Source: JACCTI01 sp051005695
GTDB taxonomy: Bacteria; Verrucomicrobiota; Verrucomicrobiia; Chthoniobacterales; UBA10450
NCBI GenBank assembly: GCA_051005695.1
Contig: JBPCJC010000026.1
Location: forward strand, 51,853 to 115,852
Length of the DNA stretch: 64,000 nucleotides
Reading direction: 5' to 3'
This document shows positions 1-9,382 of the stretch, piece after piece. The notes below the pieces were generated by a model. The model did no database searches. It was given only the letters and a program-made list of their open reading frames with translations, and was not told the DNA's origin. The position numbers and the translations under genes are program-made. How positions within the stretch are numbered: position 1 is the stretch's first letter; each line of letters starts with the position of its first letter.

Positions 1-78
1 AGCCGGCGCGTCGAGCATTCGGAAGCGATCGCTGCGTCGCGGATCTCTTCCGGCGGCGTGACGTGCACTTCGTGAGCG

Positions 79-113
79 AGGTCCTTCGCCGTCTGCGCGG
101 CTCGGGATGACAT
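79..113. repeat. Right end of a dispersed inverted-repeat element (copy A)
   Basis: The stretch reads gcgaggtccttcgccgtctg followed by cgcggctcgggatgacatg. It matches the right arm of the elements near 47.9 and 54.2 kb. No convincing left arm is visible in the 78 bases before it, so this copy is truncated or runs off the window. It lies just upstream of a glycosyltransferase gene. Confidence 0.6.
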
Positions 114-170
114 GGGGGTTTTTCGGATGTTCGGCAGAAGCGGCATGCGCGCTCGGCCTGGCCAGCTATC

Positions 171-1367
171 GTGCCACCGATGCTTCGGGTGGCTTACGTG
201 TTCGAACGGTTTCCTTCTTTCGGGCAGACGTTTTGTTATCGGGAGGTCGCGGAACTGCTGCGGCAAGGGGCGGAGGTGGAGATCTTTTCCATCCGGCGGC
301 CGAAGGGCGAGCTGGCGCAAGATTGGGATGAAGATGTGACCCGGCGCGTGACTTATCTGCCGGAGGAAGCGGAACTGGTGCGGGAAGTGGAGCGGGCGGC
401 GCGGGCCGGCGAACTTCCGAAACCGGCGATCGATGGCATCCGGGAGTGGGACCGGCAACCGGATTTTTTGCGGCTTTACCAGGCGGCGTTCATCGGCGCG
501 CGCTTGCAGGCGGCAGGGATCGGGCGGGTGCATGCGCATTTTGCCGGGATAGCGGCGCGGACGGCTTTTTGGATTTGGAAAGTTTTCGGGATCGAGTTCA
601 GTTTCACCGCGCACGCGAACGACATTTTCGCGCCGCGGCCATTCGTCGTTAGTCTGGAAAAATTGTGCGCGGCGGCGGGTGCAGTGGTGACGGTGAGCGA
701 TTTCGCGGTCGCGCAGTTGAGAGCGCAATTCCCGCGGGAGGCGGCGAAGTTTCACCGGGTTTATAACGGGATCGAACCGGCGCGTTTTCGCGCGGCTGAT
801 TTCGCGAGCGAGGTTCCGCTGATTCTGTCGATCGGTCGCCTGATTGAGAAGAAAGGCTTCGGCAATCTCATTCAAGCCTGCGCCAGCCTAACGAGTCGTG
901 GCGTAAACTTCCGCTGCGAGATTATTGGCGAAGGTCCGCTGGAAGAAACGCTGCGCGTGCAGACCGCAGCGCTCGGGTTGCAGGATCGCGTGCAGCTGGC
1001 CGGCCCGCGGACGCAAACGCAAATCGTCGAACGCCTGGCGGCGGCGACGGTTTTCGTGCTGCCCTGCGTGCGCGACGAGAAGGGCGACATGGACAATCTC
1101 CCGACGGTGATCATGGAGGCGATGGCGGCGGGGCTGCCGGTGGTCTCGACTAATCTCGCGGGCATCCCGGAGATGGTACTGCCGGAGGCGACGGGGCTCC
1201 TGGTGAGACCGCACGATCCGGAAGCGCTCGCCGGCGCGGTCGCGCGGATCCTCTCCGAGCCGGCGCTGGCGCGAAGCTACGGCGCCAGCGGGCGCGCAGT
1301 CGCGGAGGAGAAGTTTTCCGTCTCGAAAAATATCACGAATCTGGCGAAGATTCTCGCGACTCGGTGA
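171..1367 (+). CDS. Glycosyltransferase family 4 protein
   Basis: A 398-residue GT-B fold glycosyltransferase, probably retaining and probably acting on surface polysaccharide. The N-terminal acceptor half has HAHFAGIAART (about 121-131) and FTAHANDIF (about 145-153). The C-terminal donor half has IGRLIEKKGF (221-230), IIGEGPLEETL (251-261) and the donor-binding stretch DNLPTVIMEAMAAGLPVV (308-325), which contains the EX7E-type signature region of GT4. The closest recognisable relatives are the WcaL/colanic-acid type enzymes. An ATG at 180 is an equally plausible start. It stands alone, so the sugar and acceptor cannot be inferred. Confidence 0.85.
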   Translation: MPPMLRVAYVFERFPSFGQTFCYREVAELLRQGAEVEIFSIRRPKGELAQDWDEDVTRRVTYLPEEAELVREVERAARAGELPKPAIDGIREWDRQPDFLRLYQAAFIGARLQAAGIGRVHAHFAGIAARTAFWIWKVFGIEFSFTAHANDIFAPRPFVVSLEKLCAAAGAVVTVSDFAVAQLRAQFPREAAKFHRVYNGIEPARFRAADFASEVPLILSIGRLIEKKGFGNLIQACASLTSRGVNFRCEIIGEGPLEETLRVQTAALGLQDRVQLAGPRTQTQIVERLAAATVFVLPCVRDEKGDMDNLPTVIMEAMAAGLPVVSTNLAGIPEMVLPEATGLLVRPHDPEALAGAVARILSEPALARSYGASGRAVAEEKFSVSKNITNLAKILATR

Positions 1368-1458
1368 ATCTATCTCTCGCGCGGAAACGGATAAACTCGT
1401 GACCGGGCGAATTAATTCATTCTTGCTCAAGGGCACCCGCCGGTCTGGAATGACTCAT

Positions 1459-2193
1459 ATGAACGCACTCACTCGCTGGGTTTTAACTGGCGCGCTCGCC
1501 GTCGCCGCGGTCGCGCCGCTCTCCGCGGAAACCGCCGGATGGACTGCGGATTACAATCATCTCCTCGGCAAATACGTCACCCCCAGCGGAGTAAAATACG
1601 GAGAGTGGAAAAAGAACGCGGCCGACATGCAGACCTTGCAAAAAGTGGTCGACGCGATCGCGCAGGAAAAAATTTCCTCGTTAGGCAAAAAAGAGCAGTT
1701 GGCCTTTTACCTCAACGCTTATAACGCCTGGATCCTGCACGAGGCGCTGGAGAAATATCCGACCAAGAGCGTGAAGGATTTGCTCTTCACCTTCTTCACC
1801 GGCAAGCGGATCAAAGTGGCCGGCGAGCAAACCAGTTTCAACGCGCTCGAAAAGGAAACCATCCGCTCGAAGTTTGCCGATCCGCACGTGCACTTCGCGC
1901 TCAACTGCGCCAGCCAAAGTTGTCCGCCGCTCAATCCCGCGGCCTTCGAAGGTGGCACGGTGGACGCGCAGATGGAGAAACTGGCGAAGGCGTTTGTGAA
2001 CTCGGAGAAGGGCGTGCGTCTTTCGACGGACAAGAAAACTGCCGAGCTCTCGAAGATTTTCGATTGGTATAAGGATGACTTTAAGAACGGCGGGCCGCTC
2101 GCGTTCATCAATCAGCGCCGCGCGAATCCGATCCCGAAAGATGCCAAGATTACTTACCAGGATTACAACTGGTCGCTGAACGAAGCCAAGTAA
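1459..2193 (+). CDS. DUF547 domain protein, secreted
   Basis: A 244-residue exported protein of the DUF547 family, whose function is unknown. The ATG at 1459 is chosen over an upstream in-frame ATG at 1399 because it begins directly with a signal peptide (MNALTRWVLTGALAVAAVAP, cleavage after a SAET-like site). Family hallmarks are FYLNAYNAWILHEAL and HFALNCASQSCPPLNP, the conserved Asn/Cys/Ser core. It ends six bases before a radical SAM gene on the same strand, so the two are probably co-transcribed. Confidence 0.85.
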   Translation: MNALTRWVLTGALAVAAVAPLSAETAGWTADYNHLLGKYVTPSGVKYGEWKKNAADMQTLQKVVDAIAQEKISSLGKKEQLAFYLNAYNAWILHEALEKYPTKSVKDLLFTFFTGKRIKVAGEQTSFNALEKETIRSKFADPHVHFALNCASQSCPPLNPAAFEGGTVDAQMEKLAKAFVNSEKGVRLSTDKKTAELSKIFDWYKDDFKNGGPLAFINQRRANPIPKDAKITYQDYNWSLNEAK

Positions 2194-2198
2194 CGCGC

Positions 2199-3653
2199 AT
2201 GGTTGCTCTCGCGCCTAACGACTCGATCGAAAAGCCGTCGGTGTGGCGGCAACGCTGGCAAGCTTTTCGACGGCCGATCGTGGAAGAGAAAGCGCGCGTG
2301 CTCCGGGAACGCTGGGATTCGCTCCCGCCCGAGCTGCAAACGAACAACCAGATTTCCGGACGACACCTGACCCACTGCGGTTTCACTTTGGGCGCGAGCT
2401 ATTGCTCCTTTCATTGCACTCATTGTTATCTGCCGAAAAACGCGAACGAGATTCCGATCCCGTCGCTCGCGCAGGTGAAGGAACAGATCGACGCCAATCG
2501 CCGTTTGCAGGGCCCGGGCGGCGGTCTGCAAATCACCGGCGGCGATGTCGCGGATGCTTATTGGAAATCCGGACGCGCCGACGAGTTGGTCGAGATCGTT
2601 CGTTATGCGTATTCGGTCGGCTCGATCCCGATGCTGATGACGCACGGGCAAACCTTGATCGAGCATCCGGAATTTCTCGAACGGCTGGTGGTTGAAAGCG
2701 GTCTCCGGCAGATTTCCGTGCACGTCGATATGACCCAAGCAGGTCGTCACGGTTTTCCGATCGGGCGGATCAAATCGGAAGCCGACCTGCATCCGGTGCG
2801 GCAGGCGTTCACCGATCTGGCGCTGCGCATTCGCGCAAAGACCGGCTGCATTCTCGAATACGCGCTCAGCTTCACGGTCACGCGCCGGAACATCGACGAA
2901 GTGCCGGAAGTAATCCGTTGGTACCTGGCCGATCCGCAGCGCAGCCACATCTGGCGGATGCTCAGCTTCCAACCCGAAGCCGATACCGGCCGGACAATTT
3001 TCTCGCAGAAGCCGATCACCTCCGCCGATGTCTGGCAAAAAATCTGCGAGGGCACCGGGCTGGCGTTGCGGCGCGATGTCTCCATTTTCGGCCATCCCGA
3101 TTGCAACAGCTGGGCGTCACTCCTGATCGCACGTCCGTCGGGAAAATATTTTCCGCTCCTGCCGGATGACAAAAAATTCGACGCACTCTTCGGCGAAGTT
3201 CTGGCCAAAGTCGGCGGGCTCTCGTTAGTCAACGACGACGCCGGGACGCCCGCTTTTCGGCTCGCGGGGATTCTCTGGCAGAATCCGCGGCTGATGTTGC
3301 GGGTAATTTTCCAGATGTGGCGCTACATCGGTTCGCGGAAAGCGCCGCCGGAAATTCTTCGATCACTCGTTAGGGGAAAAGTTCACACCATTGGGGTCGG
3401 GATGCACAATTTCATGGACGCCAAACAGGTCGCACAAGCAGACAGCGATCCGGTGACCAAGGCGCGCCTGGATTCCTGCGTCTTCAAAGGCGCGGTCAAA
3501 CGCAACGGCCAATGGGAAGCCGTCCCGATGTGTTCGATGAATCAGCAAACGTGGAGCGAAGTTTACGACGCGCGTTTGCAGGATCCGGAGCTCTTGCAAC
3601 AACCGCAGGTCTACGCGCCCGCAGAGCCATCGGGCGCACCGGCAACATTGTAG
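2199..3653 (+). CDS. Radical SAM protein of unknown substrate
   Basis: A 484-residue protein with the radical SAM [4Fe-4S] motif CxxxCxxC at Cys69, Cys73 and Cys76 (YCSFHCTHCYLP). It is followed by a GG-containing strand (LQITGGDVAD) that fits the SAM-binding Gly-Gly motif. A second Cys-containing stretch near the C-terminus (DSCVFKGAV and VPMCSMNQQTW) might bind another cluster or substrate; this is inference. It starts six bases after the DUF547 gene. I do not recognise the specific subfamily. The octamer GCCTAACGA sits a few codons into the gene. Confidence 0.8.
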   Translation: MVALAPNDSIEKPSVWRQRWQAFRRPIVEEKARVLRERWDSLPPELQTNNQISGRHLTHCGFTLGASYCSFHCTHCYLPKNANEIPIPSLAQVKEQIDANRRLQGPGGGLQITGGDVADAYWKSGRADELVEIVRYAYSVGSIPMLMTHGQTLIEHPEFLERLVVESGLRQISVHVDMTQAGRHGFPIGRIKSEADLHPVRQAFTDLALRIRAKTGCILEYALSFTVTRRNIDEVPEVIRWYLADPQRSHIWRMLSFQPEADTGRTIFSQKPITSADVWQKICEGTGLALRRDVSIFGHPDCNSWASLLIARPSGKYFPLLPDDKKFDALFGEVLAKVGGLSLVNDDAGTPAFRLAGILWQNPRLMLRVIFQMWRYIGSRKAPPEILRSLVRGKVHTIGVGMHNFMDAKQVAQADSDPVTKARLDSCVFKGAVKRNGQWEAVPMCSMNQQTWSEVYDARLQDPELLQQPQVYAPAEPSGAPATL

Positions 3654-3661
3654 CGGGGCGA

Positions 3662-4720
3662 CTACAACAGCGCGCGGACCGCTCCGGTCGCCCGCAGATA
3701 AACGTGATGCGGATCGCCGCGCATCAGTTCATCGCTCATCAGTTGCACTGGGTCGTTGCCGCTGGCCGGCATCAACTGGTGCATCCGCTCGACGCCCTCG
3801 CAGTGCACCGACAATTCGAGAAGATCTACGTCCGCGTCGTGAGTGACCCGAAACTCGGTCGTGCCCGAGAAAATGCTGCAGCGCCCGATCGAGGCACCGG
3901 CCGTCTCTCGGAGCGTGGTCGCGACAGTTTTGCCGTCCGGCCTAACGAAACCAAGCGCGTCGCGAGTGGCATCAGTTCCCGCTTTCCAGCCAAGTTGTGC
4001 CGCCATCCAGCCGAGAAGAAGGACGGCCGTGTTCCGAAATTCCGGGGCGAAATCAATTTCCACGCGCGCGATCTGATCGAGCTTGCGGCGCGCCGCTGGC
4101 GGATCGAAAAATTGCGCGATCGCGAGGCGAAACTGCACCAGCCGGGTCCAGTTCAAATCGCAGAGGACGATCCGTTGTTTCGCTTCCGTCTCCGCGGTTT
4201 CGATCAAACGCATTTGCGCATCGAAGTCGCTCCATTTTTGGCTATCGAAAATCAGGCGATCGACCCAGGTCCAAAGTTGGGGGTCCATCGGATCGTGAAA
4301 CTCGCCCTGCCACCAAAAATAAAACGGCAGGTCGGAATCGAGGTGGGAAAAGACAATATTCGGCAGGAGTTTTGCGAAACTGCCCGCGAGCGCGAAAGAA
4401 ATTTGCTCCGAACAAACCTGCGTGCTGCCCGCGCGACTGACGTGACAGTGCGCGCTGATCCATGCTTCCACCTGGTCGGCACTGGCCCGCGGATTGGCCG
4501 CGATCACGATCGCGCGGCAAGCGTGATCTTCGGTGATCTGCGCGACCAGCTGGGTGTTCGCGGCTAACGAGTCCGGCGCTTCGCTGTAAACCGCGAGATT
4601 GATCAGCGACGCGCGCGAGCGACCGTCGCCGCCTTGTTCCCAAAGTTTCTTCAGCTCGCGCTCGATCTTGCCGATTTCCACCGGCATGCCGGTTCCGAAA
4701 GTCGCGGCGGGAGTGTCCAT
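3662..4720 (-). CDS. opcA: OpcA-like glucose-6-phosphate dehydrogenase assembly protein
   Basis: A ~352-residue OpcA-family protein, known in cyanobacteria and actinobacteria as an effector or assembly factor for glucose-6-phosphate dehydrogenase. Recognition rests on the conserved SDLPFYFWWQGEF stretch in mid-protein and on position directly downstream of zwf. The ATG at 4720 is preferred to a GTG one codon upstream. The 14 bases between the zwf stop and this start contain an exact GCCTAACGA octamer. Likely co-transcribed with glyA and zwf. Confidence 0.88.
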   Translation of the reverse strand: MDTPAATFGTGMPVEIGKIERELKKLWEQGGDGRSRASLINLAVYSEAPDSLAANTQLVAQITEDHACRAIVIAANPRASADQVEAWISAHCHVSRAGSTQVCSEQISFALAGSFAKLLPNIVFSHLDSDLPFYFWWQGEFHDPMDPQLWTWVDRLIFDSQKWSDFDAQMRLIETAETEAKQRIVLCDLNWTRLVQFRLAIAQFFDPPAARRKLDQIARVEIDFAPEFRNTAVLLLGWMAAQLGWKAGTDATRDALGFVRPDGKTVATTLRETAGASIGRCSIFSGTTEFRVTHDADVDLLELSVHCEGVERMHQLMPASGNDPVQLMSDELMRGDPHHVYLRATGAVRALL

Positions 4721-4734
4721 CACTCGTTAGGCAA

Positions 4735-6273
4735 TCATAGCCGTCGCCAGGTGCGGCCGTCACGCGCCAGGAGTTCGTCCGCTTCGTCTGGACCCCAGGA
4801 GCCGGCTGGATGTTCGAACAACGGCGGCGCTTCTTTCCCGTGCCAGGCATCTTCGATTTTATCGATGAATTCCCAGGCTTGCTCCACTTCATCGCGGCGC
4901 GCGAAGAGGGTAGCGTCGCCGCTCATCGCATCGAGCAACAGGCGTTCGTAGGCTTCCGGGCTCGGTTTGCCGAAGGAAGTGCCGTAATGAAAATCCATTT
5001 TCACCGGCTCGATGCGGAAGCTCGTTCCCGGCATTTTCGCCTGCATCCGAAGCGACATGCCTTCGTCCGGTTGAATCCGAATCACGAGGACGTTGTGATC
5101 GAGCGCCGGCGATTCCTTGTTGAATAAAACCGAGGGCGCTTTCTTGAAATGAATCGAAATTTCCGTCCCGGATTTCGGCAACCGCTTCCCGACCCGCATG
5201 TAAATCGGCACGTCCGCCCAGCGCCAGTTATCGATCAGCAGGCGCAGGGCGACAAAGGTTTCGGTTTGTGATTTCGGATCGACGTTTTTCTCCGCGCGAT
5301 AACCCGGAACCGGTTTACCGCTGATCGCGCCGTCGGCGTATTGGCCGCGCACGACATCAGTCGCCACCGCGCTCGCCGCCATCCGCCGGAGCGAGCGCAC
5401 GACTTTCACTTTCTCATCGCGAATGCTGTCCGCGCGCAGATCGGTCGGCGGTTCCATCGCCACCAGGCAGAGCAATTGCAGAAGATGGTTTTGCACCATG
5501 TCGCGTAGCGCGCCGGCGCCTTCGTAGTAACCGGCGCGGCCTTCGACCCCGAGCGTTTCCGCGGCGGTGATCTGCACGTGATCGATGTAACGCGTGTTCC
5601 AGAGCGGCTCGAAAATCGCGTTCGCGAAACGCAGCACCAAAATATTTTGCGCGGTTTCTTTCCCGAGGAAGTGATCGATCCGGTAGGTGTCCTGTTCCGG
5701 AAAAGCGTTGCGCACGATTTGATTCAACTCGCGCGCCGAAGCGAGATCGGTCCCAAACGGTTTCTCCACGATCACCCGCGCCCAGCCGCCAGACGGCTTG
5801 TTCAAGCCGGCCGACTTCAGATGTTTGATGATCGGTTCGAACTGGTCCGGCGCGACCGCGAGATAAAACAACCGATTGCTCGTGCCGCGGGCTTTCTCGA
5901 TTTCTTGCAAACGCTCGCCGAGCCGCTTGTAACCATCCGCATCGGAGAATTCGCTTTGATGATAAAAGAGCGAGCGCGCAAAACTTTTCCACAAATCGTC
6001 GCGCACCGTTTGCCGGGAAAACTTGCCGGTCGCTTCCCCGAGCTCGGCGCGGAATTCGTCATCGGTCTTTGGCCTGCGCGCCATCCCGATAACGGTCACT
6101 TCCGGCGGGAGTTCGCCGTCAGCGGCGATGTTGTAAATCGCGGGAATCAGCTTCCGATGTGTCAGGTCGCCGGTCGCGCCGAAGATGACGATGGTGCACG
6201 CTTCCGGCACGCTGCGGGCGACGATGCCGTCGCGCAGTGGATTGGCTTGCGCAGCCTCAGATTTTTTGGTCAT
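4735..6273 (-). CDS. zwf: Glucose-6-phosphate 1-dehydrogenase
   Basis: A 512-residue enzyme that oxidises glucose 6-phosphate to 6-phosphogluconolactone with NADP+, the entry to the oxidative pentose phosphate pathway. The Rossmann motif FGATGDLTHRKL begins at about residue 31. The substrate Lys motif EKPFG is near 170, and the active-site signature RIDHFLGKE near 199-207 carries the catalytic His. Length is normal. The ATG at 6273 is used because the only in-frame alternative is a TTG one codon earlier. It begins six bases after the upstream glyA stop and is followed by opcA. Confidence 0.97.
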   Translation of the reverse strand: MTKKSEAAQANPLRDGIVARSVPEACTIVIFGATGDLTHRKLIPAIYNIAADGELPPEVTVIGMARRPKTDDEFRAELGEATGKFSRQTVRDDLWKSFARSLFYHQSEFSDADGYKRLGERLQEIEKARGTSNRLFYLAVAPDQFEPIIKHLKSAGLNKPSGGWARVIVEKPFGTDLASARELNQIVRNAFPEQDTYRIDHFLGKETAQNILVLRFANAIFEPLWNTRYIDHVQITAAETLGVEGRAGYYEGAGALRDMVQNHLLQLLCLVAMEPPTDLRADSIRDEKVKVVRSLRRMAASAVATDVVRGQYADGAISGKPVPGYRAEKNVDPKSQTETFVALRLLIDNWRWADVPIYMRVGKRLPKSGTEISIHFKKAPSVLFNKESPALDHNVLVIRIQPDEGMSLRMQAKMPGTSFRIEPVKMDFHYGTSFGKPSPEAYERLLLDAMSGDATLFARRDEVEQAWEFIDKIEDAWHGKEAPPLFEHPAGSWGPDEADELLARDGRTWRRL

Positions 6274-6279
6274 CAAGAA

Positions 6280-8133
6280 TCAGGACGGCAGCGGGAAGTT
6301 GCGCGTCATCTCGCGGACTTTGTTGTGGACGGCTTCCAACGCTCCCGCGTCTTCGCGTTTTTCGAGGGCTTCGTTGAGGAGGTCGGCGATGTCGAGCATC
6401 TCTTCTTCTTTCATCCGGCGTGTGGTCACGGCGGGCGTGCCGACGCGGATGCCGCCGGGTTTGAAGATGGGCAGGGTGTCGAAGGGGATGCCGTTTTTGT
6501 TCACGGTGATGCCGGCTTTATCGAGGACTTCTTGCGCGATTTTGCCGTTGAGGTTTTTCGGGCGGAGGTCGACGAGCATGAGGTGGTTGTCGGTGCCGCC
6601 GGAGGTGAGGCGGTAGCCGTGCTTGGTGAGGCCGGCGGCGAGGGCTTTGGCGTTGAGGACGACCTGGCGCTGGTAGTCGCGGAAGCCGGGCTGGAGGGCT
6701 TCGTGGAAGCAGACGGCTTTGGCGGCGATGACGTGCATGAGGGGGCCACCCTGGATGCCGGGGAAGACGGTGCCGTCGATTCCTTTGGCAAATTTTTCCT
6801 GGCACATGACGATGCCTCCACGCGGGCCGCGCAGGCTTTTGTGGGTGGTGGTGGTGACGAAATGCGCGTGCAGGATGGGGCTGGGATGCTGGCCGCCGGC
6901 GACGAGGCCGGCGATGTGGGCCATGTCGATGAAGAGGAGCGCGCCGACGCTATCGGCGATCTGGCGGAGGCGCGGGAAGTCGATGATACGCGGGTAGGCG
7001 GAAGCGCCGGCAGTGATCATGGCGGGCCTGGTTTCTTCGGCTTGTTTCGCAAGGGCGTCGTAATCGATCTGTTCGGTCTCGGCGCTGACGCCGTAGGCGG
7101 CGACTTCGTAGAATTTGCCGGAGAAATTCGCGGGATGCCCGTGGGTGAGATGGCCGCCGTGGGCGAGGTTCATGGCGAGGATTTTGTCGCCAGGTTTCAG
7201 GACGGAGAAGTAGACGGCCATGTTCGCCTGCGCGCCGCTGTGGGGCTGGACGTTGACGTGTTCGCAAGCGAAGAGGCGCTTGGCGCGGTCGATCGCGAGC
7301 TGCTCGGCGACGTCGACGTTTTCGCAGCCGCCATACCAGCGTTTACCCGGATAGCCCTCGGCGTATTTGTTCGTTAGGCAACTGCCTTGCGCTTCCATAA
7401 CCGCGCGGCTGGTGAAGTTCTCCGAGGCGATGAGCTCGATGCCTCCGCGTTGCCGTTTCTCTTCGGCCTGAATGACGTCGAAGATCTCGGGATCAACCTT
7501 GCGCAGTCCGCCGCCGGACGCGCCGGAATTAGCAGGGACCGAGGGGCTCGCGGAATGAGGAGACAATTCAGCCATAGGGTAGGAAGAAGTTCCGCCGGTC
7601 CGTGATATCGCCGGCAGCGCCAGTTCGCCTTGTTCTACGAACGCGAGCACACTCGGTAAAGCGTTTTTAATCGTAGCCGCGCAGCTTAGATAGACGTCGC
7701 GGTTGCAACCGATCGGGTCGGGCACATCGCGCCAAACCGTCGTCCCCGGTTCCTCAAATTCGCGCAGCAGAAACGTCTTCTCGGTGCCTTGCGGAAAGAG
7801 CAAATGAATCGTCTCGAGATGCGCGCCGGTAAGAGCAAAAATATGCGTCGCGCGTTCCACCAGGGCAGGGGTCAACGGCTGACTGCGAATGCGCGAAATA
7901 TCGACACCTTCATCGCGCAGCACCTGCACCGCGAAGGTGCTCGGTGGTTGTCCGCGAACCGCATGCACGCCCGCGGAAGCGACTTCGATGTCACGGCGAT
8001 TGCCGAGCAGATGACGGAAATAACCCTCGGCGATCGGGCTCCGGCAAATGTTTCCGGTGCAGACAAAAAGGACGCTTTTCACGATGGGCGACCGCGGGCT
8101 CGCGCGGGTTGGGCAGCCTAAAATCAAACGCAA
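6280..8133 (-). CDS. glyA: Low-molecular-weight protein phosphatase fused to serine hydroxymethyltransferase
   Basis: One uninterrupted 617-codon frame encodes two complete enzymes. Residues ~18-170 are a low-molecular-weight tyrosine/arginine phosphatase: P-loop CTGNICRS with Cys25 and Arg31, general acid DPIG at 139-142. Residues ~187-617 are serine hydroxymethyltransferase, which makes glycine and methylene-THF from serine: TTTTHKSLRGPRGG with PLP Lys432, plus IELIASENF. The phosphatase may start at a GTG at 8082. An internal ATG at 7575 (MAELSPHS) is the natural start of a free-standing GlyA, but no stop codon separates the parts and no strong ribosome binding site precedes it. It could be a real fusion or a pair read through by loss of a stop. 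Confidence 0.9.
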   Translation of the reverse strand: MRLILGCPTRASPRSPIVKSVLFVCTGNICRSPIAEGYFRHLLGNRRDIEVASAGVHAVRGQPPSTFAVQVLRDEGVDISRIRSQPLTPALVERATHIFALTGAHLETIHLLFPQGTEKTFLLREFEEPGTTVWRDVPDPIGCNRDVYLSCAATIKNALPSVLAFVEQGELALPAISRTGGTSSYPMAELSPHSASPSVPANSGASGGGLRKVDPEIFDVIQAEEKRQRGGIELIASENFTSRAVMEAQGSCLTNKYAEGYPGKRWYGGCENVDVAEQLAIDRAKRLFACEHVNVQPHSGAQANMAVYFSVLKPGDKILAMNLAHGGHLTHGHPANFSGKFYEVAAYGVSAETEQIDYDALAKQAEETRPAMITAGASAYPRIIDFPRLRQIADSVGALLFIDMAHIAGLVAGGQHPSPILHAHFVTTTTHKSLRGPRGGIVMCQEKFAKGIDGTVFPGIQGGPLMHVIAAKAVCFHEALQPGFRDYQRQVVLNAKALAAGLTKHGYRLTSGGTDNHLMLVDLRPKNLNGKIAQEVLDKAGITVNKNGIPFDTLPIFKPGGIRVGTPAVTTRRMKEEEMLDIADLLNEALEKREDAGALEAVHNKVREMTRNFPLPS

Positions 8134-8195
8134 TCAAGTCAATCGAGCGAAGGGCGATGCGGCCCTCGCCGACGATGTGCATGTCCCTCGACAAA

Positions 8196-8615
8196 TTAGC
8201 GCGCCCGATGTTCCGCGCGCACAGTCAGGGCGATGCCGCCGCGCGCGGAAAACTCCGCGGTGACCACGGCGTGCCGGGGCGAACAAGCGGCCACAAAATC
8301 ATCCAGAATTCGGTTGGTGACCGCTTCGTTAAACGCGCGCTCATTGCGAAAAGAGGCGAGATAGAATTTGAGCGATTTGCTCTCGACGCATAACTCGTTA
8401 GGCACGTACTCGATCACGATCTGCGCGAAATCCATCTGCCCCGTGACCGGACAAAGCGAAGTGAAATCCGCGGTCTCGAAACGAATGGTGTAAGCGCGCT
8501 TCGCCGGGCTGGGAAAGGTTTCGAGTTTGGCCTCGTTAGGCGAAGCGGGCAGGCGCGTCTCGCTCCGGCCGAGCAAGGTCAGGCGGTTGGCCTTGGATTT
8601 TTTCACGGCGTTCAC
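8196..8615 (-). CDS. queF: NADPH-dependent preQ0 reductase QueF
   Basis: A 139-residue unimodular QueF that reduces 7-cyano-7-deazaguanine (preQ0) to preQ1 in queuosine synthesis. Catalytic Cys55 (SLCPVTGQMDF) and Asp62, and the family motif ESKSLKFYLASFRNE at 78-92, are all present, with the numbering of the short Bacillus-type enzyme. Two octamer copies lie in the gene, each encoding Pro-Asn-Glu. Queuosine partners folE and a QueD-like gene lie about 22 kb away. Confidence 0.95.
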   Translation of the reverse strand: MNAVKKSKANRLTLLGRSETRLPASPNEAKLETFPSPAKRAYTIRFETADFTSLCPVTGQMDFAQIVIEYVPNELCVESKSLKFYLASFRNERAFNEAVTNRILDDFVAACSPRHAVVTAEFSARGGIALTVRAEHRAR

Positions 8616-8678
8616 TAGCGCGGGCCGATTGGTTATTCAATGGCCGCCGCGCCACCGTAGCGCGAAAGCACTTTCCAC

Positions 8679-8786
8679 ATGTCATCCCGAGTCGCGAAGA
8701 CGACGAGGGACCTCGCACCAAAGGAGACAGTATCGTTAGGCCAATGTGCGAGGTGCTTCACTGTCGGGGCGCCTCACGATGATAGC
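8679..8786. repeat. Dispersed inverted-repeat element (copy B)
   Basis: The left arm catgtcatcccgagtcgcga continues into agacgacgagggacctcgc. The right arm at about 8748-8786 is a degenerate inverted copy. The octamer TCGTTAGG sits in its centre at 8733-8740. The right arm overlaps the end of the cytidylyltransferase gene and provides its stop codon, so insertion has probably redefined that gene's C-terminus. Confidence 0.75.
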
Positions 8787-9382
8787 TGGCAGAGGCGCTC
8801 GTAATCGGCGGCGGTATCAATATCGGTGGCGGCGGCGGGAAGATCGAAGGCCGCGACATCATCACGATGGGCAAAGATCAGTTCCTTCGCGCCGCGGTCG
8901 CCGTTTAGAGTTAAGAGCTCTGGAAAACGGACGCGCGCAAAGAGTGTGGGAATGCCCAGCGTTTTCGCGTAGGCCGAAGCGACGATCGACTTCCCGCTGG
9001 TTTCCTGCCGGCGGATCAGCTCGCGCAGATTATCCGCGCTAACGAGTGGTTGATCGCAAGCGAGAAACAGAATCGCTTCCAGATCGTGGTCAGTCGTGAC
9101 CAGATGCTGCAGCCCGGTGCGGATGGAGGCCGCGATTCCTTCGCGCCACTCGTGGTTGAGGACGAATTCACAAGCCTCTGAAGTCAACGCCGCTTTCAGG
9201 TCATCCGCATGTTCGCCGGCGACGACAACGACGGGCGCGCAGCCGGCCGACGTTGCCGCCGAGACGGCGTGCGCCAGCAAAGTTTCACCGCGAAACTTCG
9301 CCAGTTGTTTCGGTTTTCCGAAACGGGTGGAGGCGCCCGCGGCCAAAATGACAGCGCCAATTTTCGAGCGTTCCGTGATCAA
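8774..9382 (-). CDS. mocA: MocA-like molybdenum cofactor cytidylyltransferase
   Basis: A ~202-residue nucleotidyltransferase of the MobA/MocA fold. It has the nucleotide-binding loop LAAGASTRFGKPKQL near the N-terminus and ACDQPLVS as the metal-binding Asp motif. MocA enzymes convert molybdopterin to the cytosine dinucleotide form used by xanthine-dehydrogenase-family enzymes. The TTG at 9382 overlaps the upstream XdhC stop as TTGA, which fixes the start although the frame is open much further. The last residues lie in a repeat element. Final gene of the paoABC-xdhC-mocA operon. Confidence 0.88.
   Translation of the reverse strand: MITERSKIGAVILAAGASTRFGKPKQLAKFRGETLLAHAVSAATSAGCAPVVVVAGEHADDLKAALTSEACEFVLNHEWREGIAASIRTGLQHLVTTDHDLEAILFLACDQPLVSADNLRELIRRQETSGKSIVASAYAKTLGIPTLFARVRFPELLTLNGDRGAKELIFAHRDDVAAFDLPAAATDIDTAADYERLCQLSS

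Noticed and set aside
5578..7377. 599-codon plus-strand frame opposite zwf and glyA
   Set aside because: It is antisense to two well-identified enzymes and only reflects the high GC content of their codons.
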